Counted from the first letter of the stretch, positions 1-7,242 are shown. The stretch: 7,997 nucleotides of DNA from Flavobacteriales bacterium (GCA_011525065.1 WTIY01000103.1:1-7997), one strand, 5' to 3'. Numbers and translations are program-made. Notes: generated by a model from the letters alone, not told the origin.

Positions 1-656
1 TGTGGTTCATTGCCCTAGGCATGCTGTTTGATTTTTTCGATGGATTGGCGGCTCGTGCACTCAGGGTACAGAGTCCTCTCGGGGTCCAACTGGATAGTTT
101 AGCAGACCTTATTTCTTTTGGATTGGCACCGAGTCTCATTCTATGGCAAATGATGCAGCAGGCTTTTTACGGCCGCATGAATCCGCTGACCGATACATTT
201 AATGCCCGTGCTTGGGAGGTGGGTCTGGAGACCTATTATCCCTTTTTAGCCTTACTGATAATTGTAGCCTCGGCCTACAGATTAGCGCGCTTCAACATTG
301 ATACCCGTCAAAGTGAACATTTCATTGGTTTGCCGACCCCTGCAAATGCCATGCTGATATGTAGTTTGCCCTTGATTTTTGAGTATCACTACACTCCGGT
401 CATGGCTGAGCTTTTATTTAACAAGTGGTTTTTGATTGGCCTTACCCTCTTCAGTACCTACGCCCTGAATGCTTCTTGGCCGCTGATGTCATTGAAGTTT
501 AAAAACTGGGCTTGGACGGCCAATAAGCAGCGCTACGTACTGTTAATTGTCGCTGGTTTGAGCTTCTTTACATTGGGTTATTTAGCCATTCCGCTGATTA
601 TTTTGGCCTATATCGGTATTTCGCTTCTGTGGCCTGTGAATCCACCTTCACACTAA
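1..656 (+). CDS. pssA: CDP-diacylglycerol-serine O-phosphatidyltransferase, 5'-truncated by window edge
   Basis: Integral membrane enzyme that joins CDP-diacylglycerol and L-serine to make phosphatidylserine, the precursor of phosphatidylethanolamine. The reading frame is open to the left edge (first full codon at base 3), so the ATG at 21 is an internal methionine; family comparison suggests roughly 30-40 N-terminal residues are missing. Numbering from that ATG, the CDP-alcohol phosphatidyltransferase signature D-x2-D-G-x2-A-R-x8-G-x3-D-x3-D is complete (D4, D7, G8, A11, R12, G21, D25, D29); these aspartates bind metal and CDP. The later block YRLARFN...FIGLPTPANA (86-110) is typical of type II PssA and separates it from PgsA. 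Hydrophobic stretches lie near 27-45, 75-90, 109-120, 135-152 and 171-203. The gene converges on lptB. The family call is firm; the true start lies outside the window. Confidence 0.93.
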   Translation, partial: WFIALGMLFDFFDGLAARALRVQSPLGVQLDSLADLISFGLAPSLILWQMMQQAFYGRMNPLTDTFNARAWEVGLETYYPFLALLIIVASAYRLARFNIDTRQSEHFIGLPTPANAMLICSLPLIFEYHYTPVMAELLFNKWFLIGLTLFSTYALNASWPLMSLKFKNWAWTANKQRYVLLIVAGLSFFTLGYLAIPLIILAYIGISLLWPVNPPSH

Positions 657-701
657 GGGCCAACCTTGGATGAATCATCGAGGAATAGTGTGGTGCATTT
701 T
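643..701 (+). terminator. Weak candidate terminator hairpin between convergent pssA and lptB
   Basis: A 7-base inverted repeat, CACACTA (649-655, including part of the pssA stop codon) and TAGTGTG (686-692), can be extended by CAC/GTG (643-645 with 693-695) across a 3-base bulge. A smaller GATG-AAT-CATC hairpin (669-679) sits in the loop. Only four T residues (698-701) follow, and the loop is long, so this is a poor match to a classic intrinsic terminator. It is listed because it falls exactly in the 68-base convergent gap where one is expected. Confidence 0.25.
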
Positions 702-724
702 AGGCCAGTGACGTTCTGAATAAT

Positions 725-1465
725 TTAGAAATGCAATTTCTTTTTACGCAGCTCAAAATTTTGCCCTAGGTAAACCTTACGAACCATTTCATCAGCTGCC
801 AATTCTTCAGGGACACCGTGCTTGAGAATGCTTCCCTCAAACATCAGATAGGTGCGGTCTGTAATGGCCAAAGTCTCTTGCACGTTGTGGTCGGTGATTA
901 GAATCCCGATGTTTTTATTTTTGAGCTGAGCCACGATACGCTGAATATCTTCTACCGCCACGGGATCTACACCAGCAAAGGGTTCGTCCAGTAAAATAAA
1001 GTGAGGGTCAGTGGCCAAAGCACGAGCGATTTCGGTACGGCGTCGCTCACCACCGCTTAATAAATCCCCGCGGTTTGTACGGATGTGTTGCAGACCAAAT
1101 TCTTCGATTAAAGACTCCATTTTAGCCTCTTGCTCTGCTTTACTGAGGTTGGTCAGCTGCAAAACGCTCAAAATATTGTCTTCGATGCTCAGTTTTCTAA
1201 ACACAGAAGCCTCTTGCGCCAAATAGCCAATCCCATTTTGAGCCCTTTTGTACATGGGGTAAGTGGTGATGTCTTTTTCGTTGAGATAAATGCGTCCACC
1301 ATTGGGTTTAATAAGCCCCACAATCATGTAAAAAGATGTGGTTTTACCTGCACCATTGGGACCGAGCAGTCCGACAATTTCCCCCTGATTCACCTCTAGA
1401 GATACCTGTTTGACCACAGAGCGTCCCCGGTAGATCTTATTGAGTTGTTCAGCGCGAAGTTTCAT
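725..1465 (-). CDS. lptB: LPS export system ATP-binding protein LptB
   Basis: Cytoplasmic ABC ATPase that, with LptF/LptG, powers extraction of lipopolysaccharide from the inner membrane. All ABC motifs are present in the 246 residues: Walker [10 protein letters not shown] (35-43), Q-loop Q84 in [10 protein letters not shown], signature LSGGE (136-140) followed by [10 protein letters not shown], Walker B FILLDE (156-161) with FAGVDP after it, and switch histidine H193 in TDH. GERRR after the signature and GYLAQE at the Q-loop are typical of LptB rather than of amino-acid or general ABC ATPases. The length fits the family; a short basic tail ([10 protein letters not shown]) follows the usual end. 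It is the last gene of the leftward kdsD operon, 48 bases after the AhpD-like gene. That gap is long enough for a secondary promoter, although I see no convincing one. lptF, lptG and lptC are not in this window. Confidence 0.94.
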   Translation of the reverse strand: MKLRAEQLNKIYRGRSVVKQVSLEVNQGEIVGLLGPNGAGKTTSFYMIVGLIKPNGGRIYLNEKDITTYPMYKRAQNGIGYLAQEASVFRKLSIEDNILSVLQLTNLSKAEQEAKMESLIEEFGLQHIRTNRGDLLSGGERRRTEIARALATDPHFILLDEPFAGVDPVAVEDIQRIVAQLKNKNIGILITDHNVQETLAITDRTYLMFEGSILKHGVPEELAADEMVRKVYLGQNFELRKKKLHF

Positions 1466-1513
1466 AGATATGGCAGCGATAATGCGTTAAAAGCTAAGGT
1501 AGCAAATATTTTT

Positions 1514-1864
1514 CTAGGAGTTGGCTTGGGACAATTCATCCCAAAATTCGACAGCTCGGCGTAAATGAGGAATCACAATGGTGCCTCCTATGACCAGAGA
1601 AATGCTCATGGCCTCAATGACTTCTTCTTTGCTGATTCCGAGTTCATAGCAAGTTTGTAAGTGATATTTGACGCAGTCGTCACAGCGCAAAACCAGTGAA
1701 TTACCCAAACCTAAAAGCTCCTTAGTCTTGACCGGTAAATGACCTTCCAGATAGGCGTTGGTATCGAGGTTAAACACCCGTTTTAAGATTTTTTGATCTT
1801 CCTCTAAAAGACGCTCATTCATGCGCTTTCGGTAGGCATTAAATTCTTCGAGGGTTTGTCCCAT
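1514..1864 (-). CDS. Carboxymuconolactone decarboxylase family (AhpD-like) CxxC protein
   Basis: Small all-helical protein of 116 residues in the CMD/AhpD family. The redox site of AhpD-type members is intact in spacing: E49, C61-D-D-C64 and H68 match the Mycobacterium AhpD arrangement E118, C130, C133, H137, so a thiol-disulphide or peroxidase-linked activity is more likely than true carboxymuconolactone decarboxylation. The glycine-rich helix SLVIGGTIVIPHLRRAVEFW (89-108) is the usual family C-terminus. It has no signal peptide, so it is cytoplasmic. Its ATG lies 3 bases after the tatC stop, which implies the same transcript and possibly coupled translation. The biological substrate is unknown, and its position between tatC and lptB gives no firm clue. 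Homologues in Bacteroidota are usually annotated only at family level. Confidence 0.85.
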   Translation of the reverse strand: MGQTLEEFNAYRKRMNERLLEEDQKILKRVFNLDTNAYLEGHLPVKTKELLGLGNSLVLRCDDCVKYHLQTCYELGISKEEVIEAMSISLVIGGTIVIPHLRRAVEFWDELSQANS

Positions 1865-1867
1865 AAC

Positions 1868-2686
1868 TTATTTTTTTTGTTGGACTTTGACCACGCGCTT
1901 GGCAATCAGGATACTGAGTTCATACAAAATCAGCACAGGAATCGACACAATGACTTGGCTGGCGATGTCCGGTGGGGTGATGATGGCAGAGAGAATCAAG
2001 ACTAAGACCAAAGCGTATTTTCTGTATTTTTTTAACCACTCTGGGGTGACCAAACCGACTCTAGTGAGAAAATAAATGACAATGGGCAGTTGAAAAATCA
2101 GACCAGAGGAAAGCGCGCAGGCGCGAACCAGGGCGATGTAACTGCTCAAATCAAAATCGTTAAAGACTTGGTCGCTGACTTGGTAGGTGCCCAAGAAGTT
2201 AATGGATAGCGGGGTGACCACATAATAGCCAAATAACACTCCTAGGAAAAATAAAAGCGAGGCCACAAAAATAAATCCTTTGGCACTTTTTCGCTCATTC
2301 TCGTGCAAGCCTGGGCTGACGAATTTCCAAACTTCGTATAAGACGTAGGGAAACGCAATGATAAAGCCCGCCGTGATGGAAGTCCAAAGGTGGGCAGAAA
2401 ATTGTCCAGACATGGTTCGGCTTTGGATGCGGAAGGGCAATTCCGAAAAACAAAAACTGTCTAAACCCAGGGCCTGAGCCGATTGGCATAGGAGTTGGTA
2501 GGTCGGAAAACTCGCTCGTTTTGGTCCAAAAATAATGCCGTCAAAGATGAAATCTTTTAACAAAAAGGCAACAAAACCCATAGAAACCACCGCTACGGTG
2601 GCCCGAATGAGATGCCATCTCAATTCTTCCAGATGATCCAAAAAAGACATGTCTTTTTCTGGATTGGGGAGTCCTTTTGCTGTCAT
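1868..2686 (-). CDS. tatC: Sec-independent (Tat) protein translocase subunit TatC
   Basis: Polytopic inner-membrane receptor of the twin-arginine pathway, which binds RR signal peptides and exports folded proteins. The 272 residues carry the family landmarks in order: N-terminal SFLDHLEELR (14-23), FPYVLYEVWKFVSPGLHENE (112-131, including the glutamate equivalent to E. coli E103), YYVVTPLSINFL (154-165) and ITPPDIASQ (236-244) before the last membrane helices. Six hydrophobic segments are visible. Two points differ from E. coli. The first periplasmic loop (about 53-92) is expanded and holds C67 and C79. The E. coli E170 position is Q199 (in FQLP), a substitution I believe is common in the family. 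The ATG overlaps the kdsD stop by one base (TAATG), so translation is probably coupled. No tatA or tatB is in the window, which is usual for dispersed tat genes in this phylum. Confidence 0.95.
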   Translation of the reverse strand: MTAKGLPNPEKDMSFLDHLEELRWHLIRATVAVVSMGFVAFLLKDFIFDGIIFGPKRASFPTYQLLCQSAQALGLDSFCFSELPFRIQSRTMSGQFSAHLWTSITAGFIIAFPYVLYEVWKFVSPGLHENERKSAKGFIFVASLLFFLGVLFGYYVVTPLSINFLGTYQVSDQVFNDFDLSSYIALVRACALSSGLIFQLPIVIYFLTRVGLVTPEWLKKYRKYALVLVLILSAIITPPDIASQVIVSIPVLILYELSILIAKRVVKVQQKK

Positions 2687-3651
2687 TAGATAATGCCTTC
2701 TTTGCTCAAATTATGGATGTGTACCACCCCTGTATAGCGCCCATTGTCGTGCGCCAATATCTGGGTAATGCCGTATCGGTCCATCAGCTCCATAGCCTCG
2801 ATGGCCATAGCGTCGTTATTGATGAGTTTTGGGTTTTTGGTCATGATTTCTTTTGCCGTCAGTCCAGCGATGTTATCCAGCTTACTGAGCATGCGTCTAA
2901 GATCTCCGTCTGTGATGATGCCCACGATTTTATCCTGATCGACCACGGCCGTCACCCCGAGTAAGTTTTCGGAGATCTCGACAATAACTTTTTTCAAGTC
3001 CGTGTCGGGTGTTACCTCAGGTTTTGAGTTCAAGGTGGTTAAATCACTCACCCTTAGATAGAGTTTTTTACCCAGGGAACCACCGGGGTGAACTCGAGCG
3101 AAATCTTTACTCGAGAATCCGCGTAAGTTCAAAAGTGCCATAGCCAAAGCATCGCCCATGACCAGTTGAGCGGTGGTTGAGGTGGTGGGGGCCAAATTGT
3201 TAGGGCAGGCCTCTTTGTCCACATAAGCGTTCAGCACATAATCGCTTTGCTGGCCAAGAAACGACTCCTTGTTAGCGGTGAGTCCGATGAGTTTATTGCC
3301 ACTGGCTTTGATCAGTGGAACCAGGACTTTGATTTCTGGGGTGTTGCCGCTTTTGGAAATACAAATAACCGTGTCATTTTCTTGAATGATGCCGAGATCA
3401 CCGTGAATCGCATCAGCGGCGTGCATAAAAATAGCGGGTGTGCCCGTGGAGTTCAGTGTGGCTACAATTTTTGTCGCAATGTTCGCACTCTTACCCACGC
3501 CGGTCACAATGACTCGGCCTTTGGATTGATAGATATAGGCCACGGCACTGGCAAATTCTTCATCGATCAAGGTGGACAAATGTTGAATGGCCTTAGCCTC
3601 GGTTTCTACCGTTTCGCGAGCGACTCGCATTATGGGTTTTAAATCAATCAA
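2686..3651 (-). CDS. kdsD: D-arabinose-5-phosphate isomerase (KpsF/GutQ family)
   Basis: Cytoplasmic enzyme that converts ribulose 5-phosphate to arabinose 5-phosphate, the first step to Kdo for LPS inner core. The 321 residues comprise a SIS domain (about 35-175) and two CBS domains (about 205-260 and 268-321), the full KdsD/KpsF layout. The catalytic residues of E. coli KdsD (K59, E111, E152, H193) all fall at a constant offset of five: K54 in GVGKS, E106 in SGNTPE, E147 before ACPNNLAPTTSTT, and H188 in HPGGSLG. It is the first gene of the leftward operon, with its stop overlapping the tatC ATG. The longest frame starts at a TTG (3651), bounded upstream by an in-frame stop. An ATG seven codons in (3630) is a strong alternative start and would still keep the whole SIS domain. 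Neither has a Shine-Dalgarno, as expected in Bacteroidota. Confidence 0.93.
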   Translation of the reverse strand: MIDLKPIMRVARETVETEAKAIQHLSTLIDEEFASAVAYIYQSKGRVIVTGVGKSANIATKIVATLNSTGTPAIFMHAADAIHGDLGIIQENDTVICISKSGNTPEIKVLVPLIKASGNKLIGLTANKESFLGQQSDYVLNAYVDKEACPNNLAPTTSTTAQLVMGDALAMALLNLRGFSSKDFARVHPGGSLGKKLYLRVSDLTTLNSKPEVTPDTDLKKVIVEISENLLGVTAVVDQDKIVGIITDGDLRRMLSKLDNIAGLTAKEIMTKNPKLINNDAMAIEAMELMDRYGITQILAHDNGRYTGVVHIHNLSKEGII

Positions 3652-3667
3652 ATTTTATCGCATTTAA

Positions 3668-3698
3668 TTGGCGCTCTGTTCAGATTTTTTTATCTTTA
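3668..3698 (+). promoter_or_regulatory. Possible recQ promoter inside the kdsD leader
   Basis: TTG (3668-3670), a 20-base spacer and TATCTTTA (3691-3698) match the Bacteroidota promoter pattern with one mismatch in the -7 element. Initiation would be near 3705, giving a recQ leader of roughly 115 bases that overlaps the start of the oppositely directed kdsD transcript. A weaker candidate nearer recQ is TACAATTG (3766-3773), which lacks a well-placed -33 TTG. Which one is used cannot be decided from sequence. Confidence 0.35.
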
Positions 3699-3731
3699 GA
3701 AGAAGGATTTATCTAAACCAGACGTTTCCTT

Positions 3732-3763
3732 CAAAGATACAGCGCAGCCCTATTGGTTGCAAA
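3732..3763 (-). promoter_or_regulatory. Predicted Bacteroidota-type promoter of the kdsD-tatC-AhpD-lptB operon
   Basis: On the minus strand, TTTG (3763-3760) is followed after 20 bases by TATCTTTG (3739-3732). This matches the Bacteroidota primary sigma consensus TTTG...TAnnTTTG at every fixed position with accepted spacing. Transcription would begin near 3725, leaving a leader of about 75 bases to the TTG or 95 to the ATG start of kdsD. It is the best promoter match I found in the window. Confidence 0.6.
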
Positions 3764-3821
3764 ATTACAATTGTTCTCGAGTTCCCGCAATTAATTGTCA
3801 TAAACTCAGAACGACAGGCTA

Positions 3822-6029
3822 ATGAAAAAGACATACAGCAAGGACGAACTTTCTGCTGCACTCAAGAATTATTTTGGTTTTTCCGGATTCAAGGGATTGC
3901 AAGAACCAGTGATCATGAACGTTTTATCGGGTCGTGATTCCTTTGTAATTATGCCCACTGGTGGCGGTAAGTCCCTGTGTTATCAGTTGCCGGCTTTGAT
4001 CAGTGAGGGCACAGCCATCGTCGTTTCTCCACTAATCGCCTTGATGAAAAACCAGGTTGATTTTTTGCGTTCCCTTTCTGAGACCGAGGGCGTCGCCCAT
4101 GTGTTGAATTCATCGCTGACCAAATCCGAAATCAAGCAAGTGCGCACAGATGTGCGCGAAGGCGTTACCAAATTACTCTACGTGGCTCCAGAATCGCTCA
4201 CAAAAGAGGAGAATGTCGAATTCTTAAATCGAGTAACCCTTTCTTTTGTGGCCATTGATGAGGCGCATTGCATTTCTGAGTGGGGTCATGATTTTAGGCC
4301 TGAATACAGAAACTTGCGAAAAATATTTGAACGATTAGGCGGTAAAATACCGATCATTGGTTTAACGGCAACGGCCACTCCTAAGGTACAAGAGGACATT
4401 TTGAAAAATTTGGGGATTCAACAGGCAACCACCTTCAAAGCCTCGTTTAACCGCCCTAATTTGTATTATGAAATTCGTCCAAAGACCAAGTCGGTGGATG
4501 CAGACATCACACGTTTTGTAAAAAACAACGAGGGTAAGAGTGGGATCATTTATTGTTTGAGCCGCAAACGCGTGGAAGAATTGGCCCAAACCCTACAAGT
4601 CAATGGCATAAGGGCCATTCCTTATCACGCTGGCCTCGACCCAAAGACTCGGGTTAAAAATCAAGACATGTTTTTGATGGAAGACGCCGATGTGGTTGTG
4701 GCGACCATTGCCTTTGGTATGGGTATCGATAAACCTGATGTGCGATTTGTGATTCACAATGATATGCCCAAGAGCATTGAGAGTTATTATCAAGAAACCG
4801 GCCGGGCTGGCCGAGATGGAGGAGAAGGACACTGCTTGGCATTTTACAGTTATAAGGACATCGAGAAACTCGAAAAATTCATGAGTGGAAAGCCAGTAGC
4901 AGAACAGGAAATAGGATTGGCGCTTCTGCAAGATGTAGTGGCTTTTGCTGAAACCTCTGTGTCGCGCAGAAAATTCATTCTGCATTACTTTGGTGAGGCT
5001 TTTGATAACGCCACAGGCGAGGGAGGCGATATGGACGATAACATGCGTCATCCCAAGAAAAAACAAGAGGCTCAAAAGCAGCTCTTGGCGCTATTGCAGA
5101 TCATTGATCAGACCAATCAAAAGTATAAGGCTAAGGAGATTGTCCATGTGCTGTTGGGTAAAGTCAATGCCTTGATTAAGTCTCATAAAACTGATTCACA
5201 GCCGTTTTTTGGTTCCGGAGCAGATCATCCTGAAGAGTTTTGGATGGCGCTGATTCGTCAGGCGCTTGTCGCAGGGCATTTGATTAAGGACATTGAGACT
5301 TATGGGGTGCTAAAAATGAGCCAGCTCGGGGCTGAATTCCTGAAATCACCCTCATCATTCATGATGACCGAGGATCACAGTTACAAAGATGCCAATGACG
5401 ATGTTTTAGTGCCGAGTGCGAGCCAAGGTGGCGCTGCAGCGGACCAGACCCTTTTTAAGCTTCTGAAAGCCCAGCGAAAAACCATTGCTGATCAACTCAA
5501 TTTGCCACCGTTTGTTATTTTTCAGGATCCTTCACTCGAGGACATGGCCCTTAAATATCCCATTACCACAGAGGAATTGTCTAATGTTCACGGTGTGGGT
5601 GAGGGTAAGGCAAAAAAATATGGCGCCAGTTTTATCAAGCTCATTGAAGATTATGTGACCGAACACCAAATCATGCGTCCTGACGATTTTGTGGTTAAAT
5701 CTACGGGAACCAATAGTGCGCTCAAATTATTCATCATTCAAAGTGTCGATCGGAAATTGCCGTTAGACGATATTGCACAGGCCAAGGGATTAGACATGGA
5801 CGATTTTATTCGCGAAATGGAGGCCATTGTCTACAGCGGAACAAAATTGAACATTGATTATTGGCTCGAGGACGTGTTGGATGAGGATTCACAAGACGAC
5901 CTTTATGATTACTTTATCGAGGCTGAAAATGACCTTGTCGATGAGGCTATGGAGGCTTTTGATGGAGATTTTGACGAAGAGGAAGTCCGCTTGTATCGCA
6001 TTAAGTTCATCAGCGACGTAGCCAATTAA
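3822..6029 (+). CDS. recQ: ATP-dependent 3'-5' DNA helicase RecQ
   Basis: Superfamily 2 helicase that unwinds DNA in recombination and fork repair. Of 735 residues, the first ~350 form the two RecA-like lobes: YFGFSGFKGLQE (17-28, motif 0), Walker A TGGGKS (46-51), IDEAH (145-149) with the RecQ-specific aromatic loop CISEWGHDFRP (150-160), TATAT (182-186), and motif VI QETGRAGRDG (324-333). An RQC region follows (about 380-530). Its usual four zinc-binding cysteines are absent: the family CRRxxLLxYFGE reads SRRKFILHYFGE (381-392), and the CGNC-type knuckle is replaced by EGGDMDDNMRHPKKK (400-414). An HRDC domain is at about 541-620 (LPPFVIFQD, VHGVGEGKAKKYG). About 115 more residues, with a very acidic stretch (684-722), extend beyond E. 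coli RecQ (about 610 residues). The ATG has no Shine-Dalgarno. It is monocistronic, divergent from kdsD, and ends 12 bases from the converging neighbour. Confidence 0.96.
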   Translation: MKKTYSKDELSAALKNYFGFSGFKGLQEPVIMNVLSGRDSFVIMPTGGGKSLCYQLPALISEGTAIVVSPLIALMKNQVDFLRSLSETEGVAHVLNSSLTKSEIKQVRTDVREGVTKLLYVAPESLTKEENVEFLNRVTLSFVAIDEAHCISEWGHDFRPEYRNLRKIFERLGGKIPIIGLTATATPKVQEDILKNLGIQQATTFKASFNRPNLYYEIRPKTKSVDADITRFVKNNEGKSGIIYCLSRKRVEELAQTLQVNGIRAIPYHAGLDPKTRVKNQDMFLMEDADVVVATIAFGMGIDKPDVRFVIHNDMPKSIESYYQETGRAGRDGGEGHCLAFYSYKDIEKLEKFMSGKPVAEQEIGLALLQDVVAFAETSVSRRKFILHYFGEAFDNATGEGGDMDDNMRHPKKKQEAQKQLLALLQIIDQTNQKYKAKEIVHVLLGKVNALIKSHKTDSQPFFGSGADHPEEFWMALIRQALVAGHLIKDIETYGVLKMSQLGAEFLKSPSSFMMTEDHSYKDANDDVLVPSASQGGAAADQTLFKLLKAQRKTIADQLNLPPFVIFQDPSLEDMALKYPITTEELSNVHGVGEGKAKKYGASFIKLIEDYVTEHQIMRPDDFVVKSTGTNSALKLFIIQSVDRKLPLDDIAQAKGLDMDDFIREMEAIVYSGTKLNIDYWLEDVLDEDSQDDLYDYFIEAENDLVDEAMEAFDGDFDEEEVRLYRIKFISDVAN

Positions 6030-6041
6030 GGCCATCTCGCC

Positions 6042-7238
6042 TCAATCCTCTATGGCGTTATCGTTAAAGGCAGAGGGCAGCAGTGTGGGAATGAGCTTGA
6101 CCATAATGGGCAACAACAGCGACCCGCCCGGCAGTAAAAAGAGCGTCAAGGACGGTACTGTTTTGCATATGTCCAACAGCTGCTCTTTTACTTTTTGCTT
6201 TTCAGTTTTATCCAAATCACGCACGGTAGACAGGGTCAATAATTTTACGAGTTCCCCGCTCTCCGACAATTCCTTAATCAGGCGATTTTTATTGCGTAGA
6301 ATTAGGGTTTTGACCATGGCGCTAGACTGCTTGTAAAGCAATTTTACCGGATTGGCATGTTCAAATAAGCGCACGGATTGAGCGTGGGTCCGTGAAAACT
6401 CATCCAGATCCCCGATACCAGTCAAGGCAAGACCAGAGGGCAATCCGAGGTCAGCCTCTAGCTCGCGAAGAAAACGGAGCTCATCGGCCTGTAAAACGCG
6501 GTCATCCCACACACCAAGACAGCAAACATCGAGCAGAAAACCTTTGAACAAGGTTCCGTGCTCGCTCATTTCTTGGCGTAAGATTTCGCTCTGTGCTTGG
6601 TCGTAGGCTAGGGGCTTTTTCAGGGCATGGTTCAACATTTCGATGAACATATGATCGTATTTACTCGGGCTAGGTTTGCTCTCCAGGGCCCAAGCACAAG
6701 CCTGAATGCAGCAGTGTTCAAGCCGATCAAAAGCCGCTTGAATGTCTTGACTTCCCATCAGATACTCCTCAAACACCAGGATATCGATAAATAAAAGAAC
6801 GTAAGTGATCAAGGAGGACACTTCGGCACTTTTAACCAGGTTATTCTCGTGTAGGCGAGCATTGATGATGCCTTCTAGGTTGTCGCTTGGATTTTTAGAG
6901 AAGCTGAGTTTGTGCAAAAGTCCAGGTTGTCCTTTGCCCATATGTTCGTAAAAGGCCACAATGGCTGCGATACAATCGGGATAGTGCTGCTCAGGGTGAT
7001 GCTTAAAATAAACATAGCTCAAGGCCTGCAATAAATTGATTTTGGTGTGTTCCTCTACGGTCAGTTCAATACTGCTCTTGGGCTGAGGTTTTAAGCCAGT
7101 CAAGGACATGCCGTAAATAAAGCCGGTCGATTTTAGCCCTAAATACAAATCGGACACTTCCTGGTAAGCCGAGCAGAGTGCACTTTGATCGATCTCGGCA
7201 ATAAATTTTTTAATCCAGCCTGCTGAAGACGGGTTCAT
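6042..7238 (-). CDS. LETM1-related (biofilm-associated type) protein
   Basis: A 398-residue protein resembling the flavobacterial family annotated as LETM1-related biofilm-associated protein; no activity is established. The best evidence is the C-terminal block (about 338-391): TVRDLDKTEKQKVKEQLLDI, then KTVPSLTLFLLPGGSLLLP and LIPTLLPSAF, which mirrors the LETM1 segment of mitochondrial ion-exchange proteins (PF.xLPGG...LPxLLPSTF). The N-terminus NPSSAGWIKKF is also characteristic of the bacterial group. A middle segment (about 241-267: WDDRVLQADELRFLRELEADLGLP) resembles TerB-like helical domains, an inference from pattern only. There is no signal peptide, and the only strongly hydrophobic stretch is in the LETM1 block (363-388), so it may be cytoplasmic or peripherally membrane-bound. 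The sequence is mostly helical and leucine-rich. It is transcribed alone, convergent with recQ and divergent from the DUF4331 gene. Family call fairly sure; function unknown. Confidence 0.8.
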   Translation of the reverse strand: MNPSSAGWIKKFIAEIDQSALCSAYQEVSDLYLGLKSTGFIYGMSLTGLKPQPKSSIELTVEEHTKINLLQALSYVYFKHHPEQHYPDCIAAIVAFYEHMGKGQPGLLHKLSFSKNPSDNLEGIINARLHENNLVKSAEVSSLITYVLLFIDILVFEEYLMGSQDIQAAFDRLEHCCIQACAWALESKPSPSKYDHMFIEMLNHALKKPLAYDQAQSEILRQEMSEHGTLFKGFLLDVCCLGVWDDRVLQADELRFLRELEADLGLPSGLALTGIGDLDEFSRTHAQSVRLFEHANPVKLLYKQSSAMVKTLILRNKNRLIKELSESGELVKLLTLSTVRDLDKTEKQKVKEQLLDICKTVPSLTLFLLPGGSLLLPIMVKLIPTLLPSAFNDNAIED

Positions 7239-7242
7239 TTGT

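Noticed and set aside
1871..1878. Run of eight T (A8 on the coding strand) at the end of tatC, as a possible slippage or programmed frameshift site
   Set aside because: It encodes the lysine-rich end of TatC just before the stop, no structured stimulator is visible, and the downstream gene has its own ATG 3 bases later.
3247..3642. 131-codon plus-strand frame opposite kdsD
   Set aside because: It is antisense to the SIS domain with all catalytic residues intact on the other strand, and its product looks like no known protein.
3689..3717. Repeated TTTATCT (3689-3695, 3708-3714) and TTTAGA/TCTAAA inverted pair as a regulatory repeat
   Set aside because: The units are short and AT-rich, and the first copy is part of the promoter-like element; chance is a sufficient explanation.
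4593..5075. 160-codon open frame on the minus strand inside recQ
   Set aside because: It lies wholly antisense to a strongly conserved helicase region, has no family resemblance and no promoter-like sequence; it is a shadow of recQ codon usage.
6031..6056. GCCAT...ATGGC inverted repeat between recQ and the LETM1-related gene, as a shared terminator
   Set aside because: The stem is only 5 bases with a 16-base loop, and no T run follows on either strand.
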